A stretch of 11,647 nt of DNA from Chloroflexota bacterium (GCA_947446155.1 CANFFZ010000061.1:1-11647); one strand, 5' to 3'. Positions 1-6,385 are shown, counted from the stretch's first letter. The notes: generated from the letters alone by a model not told the origin. Numbers and translations: made by a program.

Positions 1-305
1 CGCGCCCACTCGTCGACGACGGGGAAGCGGCGGCGGAGGTCGTCCGTCTTCGGCCCGACCATGCAGCCCATGACGACGATCTTCGCGGTGGAGCCCTCGA
101 CGCGTCGCTGCTTGAGGATGCCGAGGCGCCCGTATGCGCGGTCCTCGGCGTGCTGGCGCACGGAGCAGGTGTTGATGACGACGAGGTCAGCCGCCGTGTC
201 GTCCTCGACGGGGTGGTAGCCGAGGCGTTCCAGCCCGGCGGCGAGTTTGAGGGAGTCGGCTTGGTTCATCTGGCAGCCCAGTGTCCAGATGTGGAAGGTG
301 GCCAT
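1..305 (-). CDS. miaB: MiaB, tRNA-2-methylthio-N6-isopentenyladenosine synthase (N-terminal part)
   Basis: Radical-SAM methylthiotransferase that adds a 2-methylthio group to N6-isopentenyl-A37 of tRNAs reading codons that begin with U. Only the first 101 codons are inside the window; the gene runs off the left edge. The visible part is the UPF0004 (MTTase N-terminal) domain: the start reads TLGCQMN, then NTCSVRQ near residues 45-51 and MGCM near 79-82. The three cysteines C11, C47 and C81 are those that in the family bind the auxiliary [4Fe-4S] cluster. The TLGCQMN and NTCSVRQ pattern points to MiaB rather than RimO or MtaB. The ATG start is supported by AAGGA seven bases upstream. The radical-SAM and TRAM domains lie outside the window. 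The family assignment is secure from the cysteine motifs. Confidence 0.95.
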   Translation of the reverse strand, partial: MATFHIWTLGCQMNQADSLKLAAGLERLGYHPVEDDTAADLVVINTCSVRQHAEDRAYGRLGILKQRRVEGSTAKIVVMGCMVGPKTDDLRRRFPVVDEWA

Positions 306-347
306 CGGACGATCCTTCGGGAGTGGTGATCCTCCGGTGCATGGGGC

Positions 348-439
348 TGGCGGAGGGGGAGGGATTCGAACCCTCGGTCCCGGAAACCCGAGACAAGCGC
401 TTAGCAGGCGCCCGCACTCGACCACTATGCGACCCCTCC
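348..439 (-). tRNA. tRNA-Ser (anticodon GCT)
   Basis: On the minus strand the acceptor arm GGAGGGG (439 to 433) pairs with CCCCTCC (358 to 352). It is followed by discriminator G (351) and an encoded CCA (350 to 348). The anticodon loop reads CTGCTAA, anticodon GCT, for AGC/AGU serine codons. A long variable arm and a GGTTCGAATCC T-arm mark it as a class II serine tRNA. A TAGGAT -10-like box lies at 455-460, about 15 bases upstream of the 5' end. Confidence 0.97.
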
Positions 440-490
440 GAGGGCCATGCAGGCATCCTACCGGGGGCGTCGGGATTGGGCGACAAAGAC

Positions 491-514
491 GAGGGGCCCC
501 GCGAGGGGCCCCTC
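491..514 (-). terminator. Intrinsic terminator of sucCD
   Basis: A perfect 10-bp G+C stem (491-500 with 505-514) closes on a four-base loop. On the minus strand it lies 22 bases after the sucD stop and is followed by a short T-containing tail (GTCTTTGTC). Stem strength and position support factor-independent termination of sucCD before tRNA-Ser. The T tract is poor, so efficiency is uncertain. Confidence 0.8.
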
Positions 515-536
515 CTGACTGAGTACGAGGTGAGGG

Positions 537-1418
537 TTACGCCAGGCCGCGGTCCTTCAGGACCTTCAGCATCGTGCTGCCGATGTCGCTCGGGTTCTCC
601 ACGATCGTGGCGCCAGCCTCGCGGAGCGCCTGCTGCTTCGCGGCGGCGGTGCCGGCGGCGCCGGCGATGATGGCGCCCGCGTGGCCCATCCGACGGCCCG
701 GGGGGGCGGTGGCGCCGGCGATGAAGACGACCACCGGTTTCGACATCGTCTTGATGTACTCGGCGGCTTCCTGTTCGGCGGTGCCACCGATCTCGCCGAT
801 GAGGACGATGGCGGCGGTGTCCGGGTCGGCCTCGAAGAGTTCGAGGGCCTTGCGCTGCGAGGTGCCGATGATCGGGTCACCACCGACGCCGACGGAGCCG
901 GACTGGCCGACGCCGACGCGGGTCAACTGGTCGACGGCTTCGTAGACCAGGGTGCCCGAGCGGCTGATCACGCCAACGCTGCCGGGGAGGTAGACGTCCA
1001 CCGGCATGATGCCGGCACGCGATCGGGCGGCCGGGTTGATCACGCCGGGGCAGTTCGGCCCGATGAGCGTGGACTTCGAGCCGGAGAAGACGCGCTTCAC
1101 CCGCACCATGTCGAGGACGGGGACGCCCTCCGTGATGCAGATGATCACCGGGACGCCGGCGGCCTCAGCCTCCAGCATCGCGTCGGCGGCGCCGGGGGCG
1201 GGGACGAAGATCAGCGAGACGTTCGCCTGGAACTCGTCGACGGCTTCGCGGACGGTGTTGCGGATCGGGACGCCGTCGATGGTCTGGCCGCCTCGGCCGG
1301 GGGTGACGCCACAGACGACCTGGGTGCCGTAGTCACGGCTGTTCTTCGCTTCGCGCTGGCCGGCCGCGCCGAAGCCCTGGATCACGACGCGGCTGTTCTC
1401 GTCCATCAAGACGCCCAT
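537..1418 (-). CDS. sucD: Succinyl-CoA synthetase (ADP/GDP-forming) alpha subunit
   Basis: Alpha subunit of succinate-CoA ligase, which interconverts succinyl-CoA and succinate with substrate-level phosphorylation in the TCA cycle. It is 293 residues, normal for the family (about 290). An N-terminal CoA-binding Rossmann domain (about 1-125) is followed by a flavodoxin-like ligase domain. GVTPGRGG (37-44), TEGVP (96-100), IGPNCPG (119-125) and SRSGTLVYE (152-160) are family signatures. H246 in GRRMGHAG is the phosphohistidine. The ATG at 1418 is chosen because AGAAGGAG lies just upstream and the N-terminus (MGVLMDENS) aligns with E. coli SucD; a longer open frame to 1544 has no such support. 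It lies 49 bases after sucC. Oddity: the usual GFTGxxGxFH CoA-phosphate loop is replaced by [13 protein letters not shown] (residues 15-27), one residue shorter. Confidence 0.97.
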   Translation of the reverse strand: MGVLMDENSRVVIQGFGAAGQREAKNSRDYGTQVVCGVTPGRGGQTIDGVPIRNTVREAVDEFQANVSLIFVPAPGAADAMLEAEAAGVPVIICITEGVPVLDMVRVKRVFSGSKSTLIGPNCPGVINPAARSRAGIMPVDVYLPGSVGVISRSGTLVYEAVDQLTRVGVGQSGSVGVGGDPIIGTSQRKALELFEADPDTAAIVLIGEIGGTAEQEAAEYIKTMSKPVVVFIAGATAPPGRRMGHAGAIIAGAAGTAAAKQQALREAGATIVENPSDIGSTMLKVLKDRGLA

Positions 1419-1467
1419 GGGGTGTCTCCTTCTCTGCTCGACCGGTCCGAGGTGCCCTCGGTGCTTG

Positions 1468-2628
1468 CTACTTGACGGCGGCGACGACGCGGCGCGCGGC
1501 GTCCGCGAAGCCGTCGGCGCGGATGAGTTCGACCGGCGAGGCATCGAGAATGCGCAGGCCTTCCTCGACGTTCGTGCCGGCGAGGCGGACGACGGTGGGC
1601 TGCGGAAGCAGGCCCTGTGTCTTCGCGTCGATGACGCCCTGGGCGATGACGTCCGTGCGGGCGAGGCCGCCGAAGATGTTGACGAGCACGGCCTTCACGT
1701 CCGGGTCCGTGCCGATGATGCGGAGCGCGGCGACGACGGCCTCGGGGCTGTTCGCCGTGCCGATGTCGAGGAAGTTGGCGGCGTCGCCGCCGGCCATCTT
1801 GATCGCGTCGAGCGTCGCCATCGCGAGGCCCGCGCCGTTCACGAGGCAGCCGATGTTGCCGTCGAGTTTCACGTAGTTCTGGATGCCTGCGTCGTGGGCT
1901 TCGAGTTCCTTCGCGGCTTCCTGCGAGCGGTCCTGCAACTCCATGTTCGCCTTCTGGCGGTAGGCAGCGGAGTCGTCGATGGAGAACTTCGCGTCGGCGG
2001 CCAGGACGCGGCCGTCCTTCGTCAGCACGACCGGGTTGATCTCCGCGATCGAGCCGTCGTTCGCCTCGAAGGCTTTCACGAGGCCCATGATCAGCACGAC
2101 TGCCGGCCCGAGGGTCGCGCCCTCGAAGCCACAGGCGAAGGCGAGTTCGCGCGCCTGGTAGTCGCGGAACCCGGCGGCCGGGTCGATGTGCTGCTTGAAG
2201 ATCGCGTCCGGCGAGTCCGCGGCGACGGCCTCGATGTCCATGCCGCCCTGCGGGCTGGCGATGACGACCGGCATGCCGGCGGAGTTGTCGATGGCGACCG
2301 AGAGGTAGACCTCTTTGTCGATGTCGATCAGTTCCTCGACGAGCACGGAACCGACCGGCAGGCCCTGCGGCCCGGTCTGGTGCGTGACCAACTGCATGCC
2401 GATGATCGCCGCCGCGTGCTGCTTCGCCTCGGCAGGGGTGTTCGCCACCTTCACGCCGCCAGCCTTGCCGCGCGCGCCGGTGTGGGCCTGCGCCTTGATC
2501 ACGGCCTTCCCGCCGAGGTCGGCGGTGGCCTTCTCGGCCTCCTCAGGCGTGCGCGCGACGATGCCCTTCGGCACCACCACGCCGTACTTCGCGAGGAGCG
2601 CCTTGGCCTGGTACTCGTGCAGTTTCAT
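1468..2628 (-). CDS. sucC: Succinyl-CoA synthetase (ADP/GDP-forming) beta subunit
   Basis: Beta subunit of succinate-CoA ligase; it binds the nucleotide and partners SucD. The 386 residues match the usual length (about 388). It opens with the classic MKLHEYQAK and has an ATP-grasp domain up to about residue 225, with [15 protein letters not shown] near 45-59 and EINPVVLT near 195-202. A flavodoxin-like CoA-ligase domain follows, with [28 protein letters not shown] and [14 protein letters not shown]. The usual NFLDVGGGA and NIFGGIxRCD segments are slightly altered, a lineage-level variation rather than damage. The ATG at 2628 has GAGG nine bases upstream (AGGATCGAGG). The gene stops at TAG and is followed 49 bases later by sucD, so the two are almost certainly co-transcribed. 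A TACCAT -10-like box at 2731-2736 and a GGGCCGC/GCGGCCC hairpin (2707-2723) lie in the 5' region. Confidence 0.97.
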   Translation of the reverse strand: MKLHEYQAKALLAKYGVVVPKGIVARTPEEAEKATADLGGKAVIKAQAHTGARGKAGGVKVANTPAEAKQHAAAIIGMQLVTHQTGPQGLPVGSVLVEELIDIDKEVYLSVAIDNSAGMPVVIASPQGGMDIEAVAADSPDAIFKQHIDPAAGFRDYQARELAFACGFEGATLGPAVVLIMGLVKAFEANDGSIAEINPVVLTKDGRVLAADAKFSIDDSAAYRQKANMELQDRSQEAAKELEAHDAGIQNYVKLDGNIGCLVNGAGLAMATLDAIKMAGGDAANFLDIGTANSPEAVVAALRIIGTDPDVKAVLVNIFGGLARTDVIAQGVIDAKTQGLLPQPTVVRLAGTNVEEGLRILDASPVELIRADGFADAARRVVAAVK

Positions 2629-2854
2629 GGAGCCTCGATCCTGCGGTCGGAGGGCCCCGGCGCGGGGTCGGGCAGCCCTCGAAGGTTGCGGGTGCGACAT
2701 AAGGACGGGCCGCGCGGCGGCCCGACGGGGATGGTAGCACTGGAGCGGGTGAGGGCTAGGGCGGTGGGCGTCGCTGGTGCCCCACTCGGAAGTAGGTGAC
2801 ACCGCCGACCAGGATCGCGCTGAGCCAGCGCGCAACGACGCCCGCAAGCGGGCA

Positions 2855-3118
2855 CTATATGCAGTGGATCCGTCCGATCATTAAGTCAGACGCGTCAAAC
2901 AGCCGTAGGTAATAGGAGTGTGAGTACGTATCAGAACACAGACGCGCGGACGTGACCTTGGTGTTGGATTCGAGACGTTCGGTAACCTCGCCGGTTGCAA
3001 TTCGCTCAGGGATACGGTGTTCCCCGAAGAGGTCGGCGAGGGCGTATTCCGGTATCTTGAGTGAGCGCAGTGGAGGTTCCTCCGTGGCCCGAGACTTCCC
3101 GACTGAAGTCCGCTCCAT
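2855..3118 (-). CDS. Hypothetical small protein
   Basis: Not recognised. The 87-residue frame has a plausible protein composition: a mixed helix-like first half (IPEYALADLFGE near 23-34) and a beta-rich C-terminal half ending HSYYLRLFDASDLMIGRIHCI. The latter reads like a small folded domain and is unlikely to arise by chance as a shadow frame. Two starts are possible. The ATG at 3118 has only a weak AGG upstream. An in-frame CTG at 3070 lies eight bases after a good GGAGG, giving 71 residues. With the ATG start its 5' end overlaps the head-to-head gene on the plus strand by 35 bp. Base composition is visibly less G+C-rich than neighbouring genes, which may indicate transfer. It ends with TAG. 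No paralogue or domain name can be given. Confidence 0.5.
   Translation of the reverse strand: MERTSVGKSRATEEPPLRSLKIPEYALADLFGEHRIPERIATGEVTERLESNTKVTSARLCSDTYSHSYYLRLFDASDLMIGRIHCI
3072..3083. promoter_or_regulatory. Palindromic Shine-Dalgarno sequence shared by divergent genes
   Basis: A perfect 12-bp palindrome, GGAGGTTCCTCC. On the plus strand its GGAGG lies seven bases before the GTG at 3084. On the minus strand its GGAGG lies eight bases before an in-frame CTG at 3070. It could serve as ribosome binding site for either strand, and in RNA it could fold back on itself. Confidence 0.5.
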
Positions 3119-3353
3119 TCTGAGTGTTTACCTGATCGGTGAGATGTCCCTCGCTGCGCTCCTCGAGTGGGAGAGATCGATCGCGCTCGAGCCGGACATG
3201 CCGGCTGACGCGCGCACGCTCACGGACGAAGTCGCTCTGTTGGGTTCGGACGTCATCGATGGTCTCCGGTCCGAGTCAGATCTGATTGCCCGAATCCGTG
3301 CTGGCCTGGTTGGGCCACCGCTCGCGATCGCTACGAGACCAGCCACCCGGTAG
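3084..3353 (+). CDS. Hypothetical small acidic protein
   Basis: Not recognised. The GTG at 3084 is chosen over longer upstream starts in the same frame (such as 2952) because GGAGG sits exactly seven bases before it and the sequence only becomes protein-like from here. The 89-residue product is acidic and apparently helical: segments such as VRSILSVYLIGEMSLAALLEW (split around residues 9-29) and DEVALLGSDVIDGLRSE look amphipathic. There is no signal peptide or clear membrane helix. It ends TAG, 45 bases before the metallophosphoesterase gene, so the two could share a transcript. It is divergent from and overlaps the 5' end of the minus-strand gene at 2855-3118. Codon use is less G+C-biased than in sucCD. 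Confidence 0.6.
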   Translation: MARDFPTEVRSILSVYLIGEMSLAALLEWERSIALEPDMPADARTLTDEVALLGSDVIDGLRSESDLIARIRAGLVGPPLAIATRPATR

Positions 3354-3384
3354 GTCGCCGTTCGCCCTCCACCGGGGCCGCTCG

Positions 3385-3390
3385 TATTCT
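3385..3390 (+). promoter_or_regulatory. Putative -10 element for a leaderless metallophosphoesterase mRNA
   Basis: TATTCT fits TANNNT and ends eight bases before the ATG at 3399. No Shine-Dalgarno motif lies between them. That spacing puts the transcription start at or next to the A of ATG, as in leaderless transcripts of high-GC bacteria. No convincing -35 was found. Confidence 0.4.
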
Positions 3391-3398
3391 CTTATCCC

Positions 3399-3914
3399 AT
3401 GACCCGAATCCTCGTCGTTGGTGACACGCACGTCCGGCAGTGGGACGACGCACACCCTGCGTTGCGCGAGGCGATTCGTGGCGCCGATATCGCGATTCAT
3501 TGCGGGGACTGGGTGACGATGGCGGCCGTCGATGGGTTCCGGGCGGAGGCTCGGCAGGCGGTGGTGGTGCATGGAAACTCGGACTACGTCGAGGTGCGCA
3601 AGGCGCTGCCGTATCGCGAGATGATCGAGGTGGACGGGGTGCGCATCGGCGTGACGCATCCGGCGTGGGGCGGGCCGGAGCCGGACCCGTCGGCGCTGCT
3701 GCCGGACTTCCCCGCGGAGTTGTTCGGACACCTCGATGTTGTCGCGTACGGGCACATCCACGTGCCGATGGACGAGGTCCACGGCGGGATGCGGTACGTG
3801 AACGGCGGGCAGGGGTACCCCTCGTTCCGCGTGCCGGGCACGATCGCGTGGATCGAGACGAAGCCGGGCGGGCTGTTCACGGTCACGATCGAGATGTTCG
3901 CGCCGCTGCTCTAG
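3399..3914 (+). CDS. YfcE/MJ0936-type metallophosphoesterase
   Basis: Calcineurin-like phosphoesterase of the small YfcE/MJ0936 group, expected to hydrolyse phosphodiester or phosphomonoester substrates with two metal ions. The true substrate is unknown. The 171-residue protein has the whole metal-ligand set: GDTH (D9, H11), CGDW (D37), HGNSD (N60), THP (H87) and YGHIH (H119, H121). The C-terminal NPGS-like turn appears as VNGGQG near 134-139. It is slightly shorter than or equal to family members (about 165-185), so it is complete. There is no signal peptide, so it should be cytosolic. No Shine-Dalgarno motif precedes the ATG; a TATTCT box eight bases upstream suggests a leaderless message. 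It ends TAG, 26 bases before tRNA-Ser(TGA). Confidence 0.9.
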   Translation: MTRILVVGDTHVRQWDDAHPALREAIRGADIAIHCGDWVTMAAVDGFRAEARQAVVVHGNSDYVEVRKALPYREMIEVDGVRIGVTHPAWGGPEPDPSALLPDFPAELFGHLDVVAYGHIHVPMDEVHGGMRYVNGGQGYPSFRVPGTIAWIETKPGGLFTVTIEMFAPLL

Positions 3915-3928
3915 CCTCCGCGGCGCTC

Positions 3929-3934
3929 TATCCT
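3929..3934 (+). promoter_or_regulatory. Putative -10 box of tRNA-Ser(TGA)
   Basis: TATCCT ends six bases before the mature 5' end at 3941, so transcription could begin at or very near nucleotide 1 of the tRNA. The -35 would fall inside the end of the upstream gene and is not evident. Confidence 0.4.
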
Positions 3935-3940
3935 GACCCC

Positions 3941-4028
3941 GGAGGGGTGCCGGAGTGGCCGAACGGATCCGTCTTGAAAACGGACGGCGCGCGAGCGCCC
4001 GTGGGTTCGAATCCCACCCCCTCCGCCA
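3941..4028 (+). tRNA. tRNA-Ser (anticodon TGA)
   Basis: Acceptor GGAGGGG (3941-3947) pairs with CCCCTCC (4018-4024), followed by G and an encoded CCA (4026-4028). The anticodon stem TCCGT/ACGGA encloses loop CTTGAAA, anticodon TGA (UCN codons). A long variable arm and GGGTTCGAATCCC T-arm confirm a class II serine tRNA. The A36-A37-A38 run is the usual MiaA/MiaB substrate context. Its acceptor arm is identical to that of tRNA-Ser(GCT) at 348-439. Confidence 0.98.
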
Positions 4029-4064
4029 CAGCGCTCGGCCCTCCGGTCAGGACGGGGAGGGGTG

Positions 4065-4439
4065 ATGGTCGCCAGCGATAGCTTCACCGAGTTCCTGCGC
4101 GAGGAACTTGCCCCGCTCGGCCGCGTCACCATGCGGCGCATGTTCGGCAAGACCAGCGTGTTCTGCGACGGGCTGATGTTCGGGATGGTGACGAACGACA
4201 CGCTCTACTTCCGGGTTGACGATGACAACCGGGAGATCTTCAAGGAAGCAAAATCCGACCCGCCCCCCAACTACGAAAAGCAAGGCCGCACGATCGACCT
4301 CTCCTTCTGGTGCGCGCCGGAGCGGCTGCTCGACGAACCGGATGAGCTCGTCAGGTGGGCGCGAATCGCGCTGGCGGCGGCGGGTCGGGTCGCGGCGAAG
4401 CGGGAGCGGACAACGTCACGGCGAAAGCCAGCGTCGTGA
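4065..4439 (+). CDS. TfoX N-terminal domain protein
   Basis: Stand-alone TfoX N-domain protein (124 residues). The family is named after the competence regulator TfoX/Sxy, but short stand-alone members like this have no settled function; many are simply annotated as RNA methyltransferase-like or hypothetical. Signatures: MRRMFGKTSVFCDGLMFGMV (about 23-42), LYFRVDDDN (47-55), then a segment resembling the family's FxYxxxGR with aromatic residues (NYEKQGRTIDLSFW, about 68-81), and a terminal helix DELVRWARIALAAA. A basic tail follows (KRERTTSRRK). The ATG at 4065 is preferred; the overlapping GTG at 4062 is too close to GGGGAGG (4054-4060). It starts 36 bases after tRNA-Ser(TGA) and could be read through from it. 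It ends TGA. Confidence 0.85.
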   Translation: MVASDSFTEFLREELAPLGRVTMRRMFGKTSVFCDGLMFGMVTNDTLYFRVDDDNREIFKEAKSDPPPNYEKQGRTIDLSFWCAPERLLDEPDELVRWARIALAAAGRVAAKRERTTSRRKPAS

Positions 4440-4483
4440 CCCGCCATCCTGAAGCCCAGCGAGCATTCGAGGCCTGAGCGGGG

Positions 4484-4726
4484 CTAGCGAGGACTCCGTC
4501 GCAGTGTCTGCGTGAGCACCACGGCCCACAGCGACCACTGCAACAGCACCGAGACTGCGGTGAGCCAGAGGCGCAGGGTCAGGAACACGACGAAGAAGAT
4601 CGCCAGCATCACGACCAGCGTCGCGGTCGTCGCGGCGGGGGGCTTCTCGGTCGCGCGGATCGCCGGGACGATCCCGCCGGCGAGCACGAACCCACCCACG
4701 AAGAGCACGATGTCCTGCCAGGCCAC
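4484..4726 (-). CDS. Small three-helix membrane protein
   Basis: Unrecognised 80-residue integral membrane protein. Three hydrophobic stretches are visible, about residues 6-23 (IVLFVGGFVLAGGIVPAI), 36-52 (TLVVMLAIFFVVFLTLR region) and 55-73 (LTAVSVLLQWSLWAVVL region), with a short basic C-terminus (RRSPR). The linker between helices 1 and 2 is charged (RATEKPP). The GTG start at 4726 has GGAGG five bases upstream. It is convergent with the TfoX gene, with 44 bp between the stops. The ribosome binding site is part of a long inverted repeat (4728-4778) that could mask it. It ends TAG. The first helix of similar small proteins resembles YrhK or DUF-type inner membrane proteins, but no family can be named. 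Confidence 0.75.
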   Translation of the reverse strand: MAWQDIVLFVGGFVLAGGIVPAIRATEKPPAATTATLVVMLAIFFVVFLTLRLWLTAVSVLLQWSLWAVVLTQTLRRSPR

Positions 4727-4727
4727 C

Positions 4728-4778
4728 GGCGCCTCCGTCCTGCGCCTCGAATCATCGAGGGCGAGGCGGGGAGGCGCC
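4728..4778 (-). promoter_or_regulatory. Hairpin that pairs the ribosome binding site of the membrane protein
   Basis: Nine-bp perfect inverted repeat GGCGCCTCC (4728-4736) and GGAGGCGCC (4770-4778) encloses a second hairpin (4745-4750 CCTCGA with 4755-4760 TCGAGG). In the minus-strand RNA the 3' arm contains the GGAGG that serves the GTG at 4726. Folding would therefore sequester the ribosome binding site. It may instead be a weak terminator for the small gene at 4796-4945, 17 bases upstream; no T-run follows. Confidence 0.5.
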
Positions 4779-4795
4779 AGCCGGCCGTCCGCGGC

Positions 4796-4945
4796 CTAGC
4801 GACCGGTTCGGTGGCGGTGGATAGCCGAGGGGCCGTGCGGGCATGGCGGGTCGATGAGGTTCTTGAACAGTTCCTGCTCGATCTGGCAGTCGTCGCAGCG
4901 AGCCACGGTGACGCGCTGGCCGGGGTGTCTCAGGTCATGGGGCAT
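4796..4945 (-). CDS. 49-residue CxxC putative zinc-binding protein
   Basis: Unrecognised small protein, residues MPHDLRHPG... to ...HRTGR. C17 and C20 (CDDC) form one knuckle; C35 and H37 (CPH), or nearby H42 and H44, could complete a zinc site. There is no membrane helix. The start is very well supported: AAAGGAG lies eight bases before the ATG at 4945, the strongest ribosome binding site in this part of the window. The overlapping plus-strand frame at 4811-5002 has no comparable start signal. It is transcribed away from the HDOD gene (5140) and toward the small membrane protein gene (stop to start gap 69 bp), with which it could be co-transcribed. It ends TAG. Confidence 0.65.
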   Translation of the reverse strand: MPHDLRHPGQRVTVARCDDCQIEQELFKNLIDPPCPHGPSAIHRHRTGR

Positions 4946-5078
4946 GTGCGGTGCTCCTTTCTGAGTTCCAGATTCGCCCCTGGGTGTGAACGCCCGATGT
5001 GAGTGCCGTGATCACCTCGTCAACGTTCTGAATCTGACAGATATCCTTCGTCTCTCATTTCCTCGGTGAAACCCCGAT

Positions 5079-5106
5079 TCAAGGTGTGCGTGCGCCCGAC
5101 CGATAG
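5079..5106 (+). promoter_or_regulatory. Sigma-28-like promoter candidate for the HDOD gene
   Basis: TCAA (5079-5082), 16 bases, then ACCGATAG (5099-5106) resembles the flagellar-type sigma consensus TAAA-N15-GCCGATAA, with CCGATA matching exactly. It lies 33 bases before the GTG. It could also be read as a poor housekeeping promoter (TTCAAG, 18 bp, GATAGT). Confidence 0.25.
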
Positions 5107-5139
5107 TGCTGGGGAGACCCGCAGCAGGGAGGCGCGCGC

Positions 5140-6006
5140 GTGCTGAGCAGGACTGAGCCACACCTGGACATCGACGTGCTGATCGGCGAAATCTCCGACA
5201 TGCAGCCGCTGCCGGTCGTCGCCGTCCGCGTCCTGGAGATCGCGGACGGCCAGCAGTTCTCCGCGCACGAACTGTCGCAGGCGATCGCCGCCGACCAGGC
5301 GCTGACCGCGAAGGTGCTGCGTCTCTCCAACTCCGCTTACTACGGCTTCCCGAGGCGCATCACGACCGTCCGCGACGCCGTCGTGCTGCTCGGCTTCCGT
5401 GCCGTGCGTTCGGCCACCTTTGCCTCGTGCGTCATCGACACCGTGCCAGGCGGCAAGGTGCTCGACCCGATGGAGGCATGGCGGTACTCGATGGTGGTCG
5501 GGCTGCTGGCGGAGGTGCTGGCGCGCGCCTCGAAGCGTCACCAGGACGAGGCGTTCACGGCCGGCATCCTGCACAACATCGGGCGGCTCGCGCTCGACCA
5601 GCACCGCCCGACGAAACTCGCCGAGGCGAAGCGCATCGCGGAGTAGCGCGGCATCCTCGCCGCCGAGGCGGAGCACGAGGTCTTCGGCTTCACCTCCTCG
5701 CAGATGGGCGGGGCGCTGGCCCTTCACTGGAACTTCCCTGCCGACCTCGCTGCGGTCGTCGCCGGGCACCAGTTGGACCTGGACGCGCTGCCGGACCCGC
5801 AGTCGCTCTCGGCCTACGTCATCCGCGCCCGCTTCTTCGCACGCGCAGCGGGCATCACGGACGGCTTCGAGTCCCCGTTGGCCGAGCACGGTTCCGATGT
5901 GTGGGCGGACGCCACCGTCCAGAAGCAGATGTCGCAGTCCGGTGGCCTGGACGGCATCCTTGAGCGCGTGAACGCGTTCCTGGCCACCGCCGACATCAAG
6001 CGGTAG
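5140..6006 (+). pseudogene. HDOD domain signalling protein, interrupted by in-frame TAG
   Basis: HDOD (HD-related output domain) proteins act in signal transduction, often tied to motility, chemotaxis or cyclic-di-GMP control. One reading frame runs from GTG 5140 (GGAGG seven bases upstream) to TAG 6004-6006, 288 residues. It is broken only by a TAG at 5644-5646 (codon 169). Before it lie PLPVVAVRVLEIADG (23-37), DQALTAKVLRLSNSAYYG (52-69), the LLGFRAVRSA region (83-92) and GILHNIGRLALDQ (142-154), where the family's HDIG reads HNIG. After it the frame continues as RGILAAEAEHEVFGF and GGALALHWNFP, again typical of the family. The frame and composition are intact on both sides, so a single base change (for example CAG to TAG) is likely. 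It is either a recent pseudogene, a sequencing error, or read through. Uninterrupted pieces are 5140-5646 and, from an internal ATG, 5704-6006. Confidence 0.85.
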
Positions 6007-6066
6007 GCCGCCGCTACCCCTCGCTTCACGCGCCGCTACCATCCCCCGGAAGCCGGAGGGGGCTGG

Positions 6067-6234
6067 ATGCTGCGCAATCTCGCTGTGATGGCAGGGCTCA
6101 TCGTCCTCTTCACGCTCCTGGCCAGCGTCGGCCTCATGCCGTCCAACGCTCAGGATCGGACCCTCGTGGCGGCTACGGTCGTGGGATTCGCGATGCTAGC
6201 GCTCTCCCAGACGGGCAAGCGCCGCGGCCCGTAG
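6067..6234 (+). CDS. 55-residue two-helix membrane protein
   Basis: Unrecognised small protein. Residues about 5-24 (LAVMAGLIVLFTLLASVGLM region) and 33-47 (LVAATVVGFAMLALS) are hydrophobic, joined by a short polar loop (PSNAQDRT). A basic end KRRGP probably faces the cytoplasm. The ATG at 6067 is preceded by GGAGG at seven bases, a near-ideal spacing. A TACCAT box at 6037-6042 could be its -10; the same GCTACCATCCCC stretch occurs upstream of sucC. It sits 60 bp after the HDOD gene on the same strand. It ends TAG. Confidence 0.65.
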   Translation: MLRNLAVMAGLIVLFTLLASVGLMPSNAQDRTLVAATVVGFAMLALSQTGKRRGP

Positions 6235-6292
6235 CCCTCGGGTGCTCGCTGAGGGCCTCGTACGGGGCACCGCTTTGCCATCGGATGGTGCG

Positions 6293-6321
6293 TAGACGCT
6301 CCCTCAGGTCGCCGGTAGGAT
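6293..6321 (+). promoter_or_regulatory. Putative housekeeping promoter of the ferredoxin fusion gene
   Basis: TAGACG (6293-6298), 17 bases, TAGGAT (6316-6321): four of six matches to each of TTGACA and TATAAT at the standard spacing. It would give a leader of about 58 bases before the GTG at 6386. Confidence 0.45.
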
Positions 6322-6385
6322 TCGGCGTGACCCCGCCTGAGGCAGGGGCCGTTCTCCGCACCGCGCGGACGGAAGGGCTCGGCTC

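Noticed and set aside
1417..2799. Plus-strand open frame of 460 codons
   Set aside because: It is the antisense shadow of sucC; its product is low-complexity Arg/Asp/Val sequence with no family features, as is usual opposite high-GC genes.
4811..5002. Plus-strand 63-codon frame
   Set aside because: No ribosome binding site; it lies opposite the CxxC miniprotein, which has one.
5020..6042. Minus-strand open frame of 340 codons opposite the HDOD gene
   Set aside because: Composition is rich in Arg, Gly, His and Val with no recognisable domain, and the plus strand encodes clear HDOD sequence in one frame despite the TAG.
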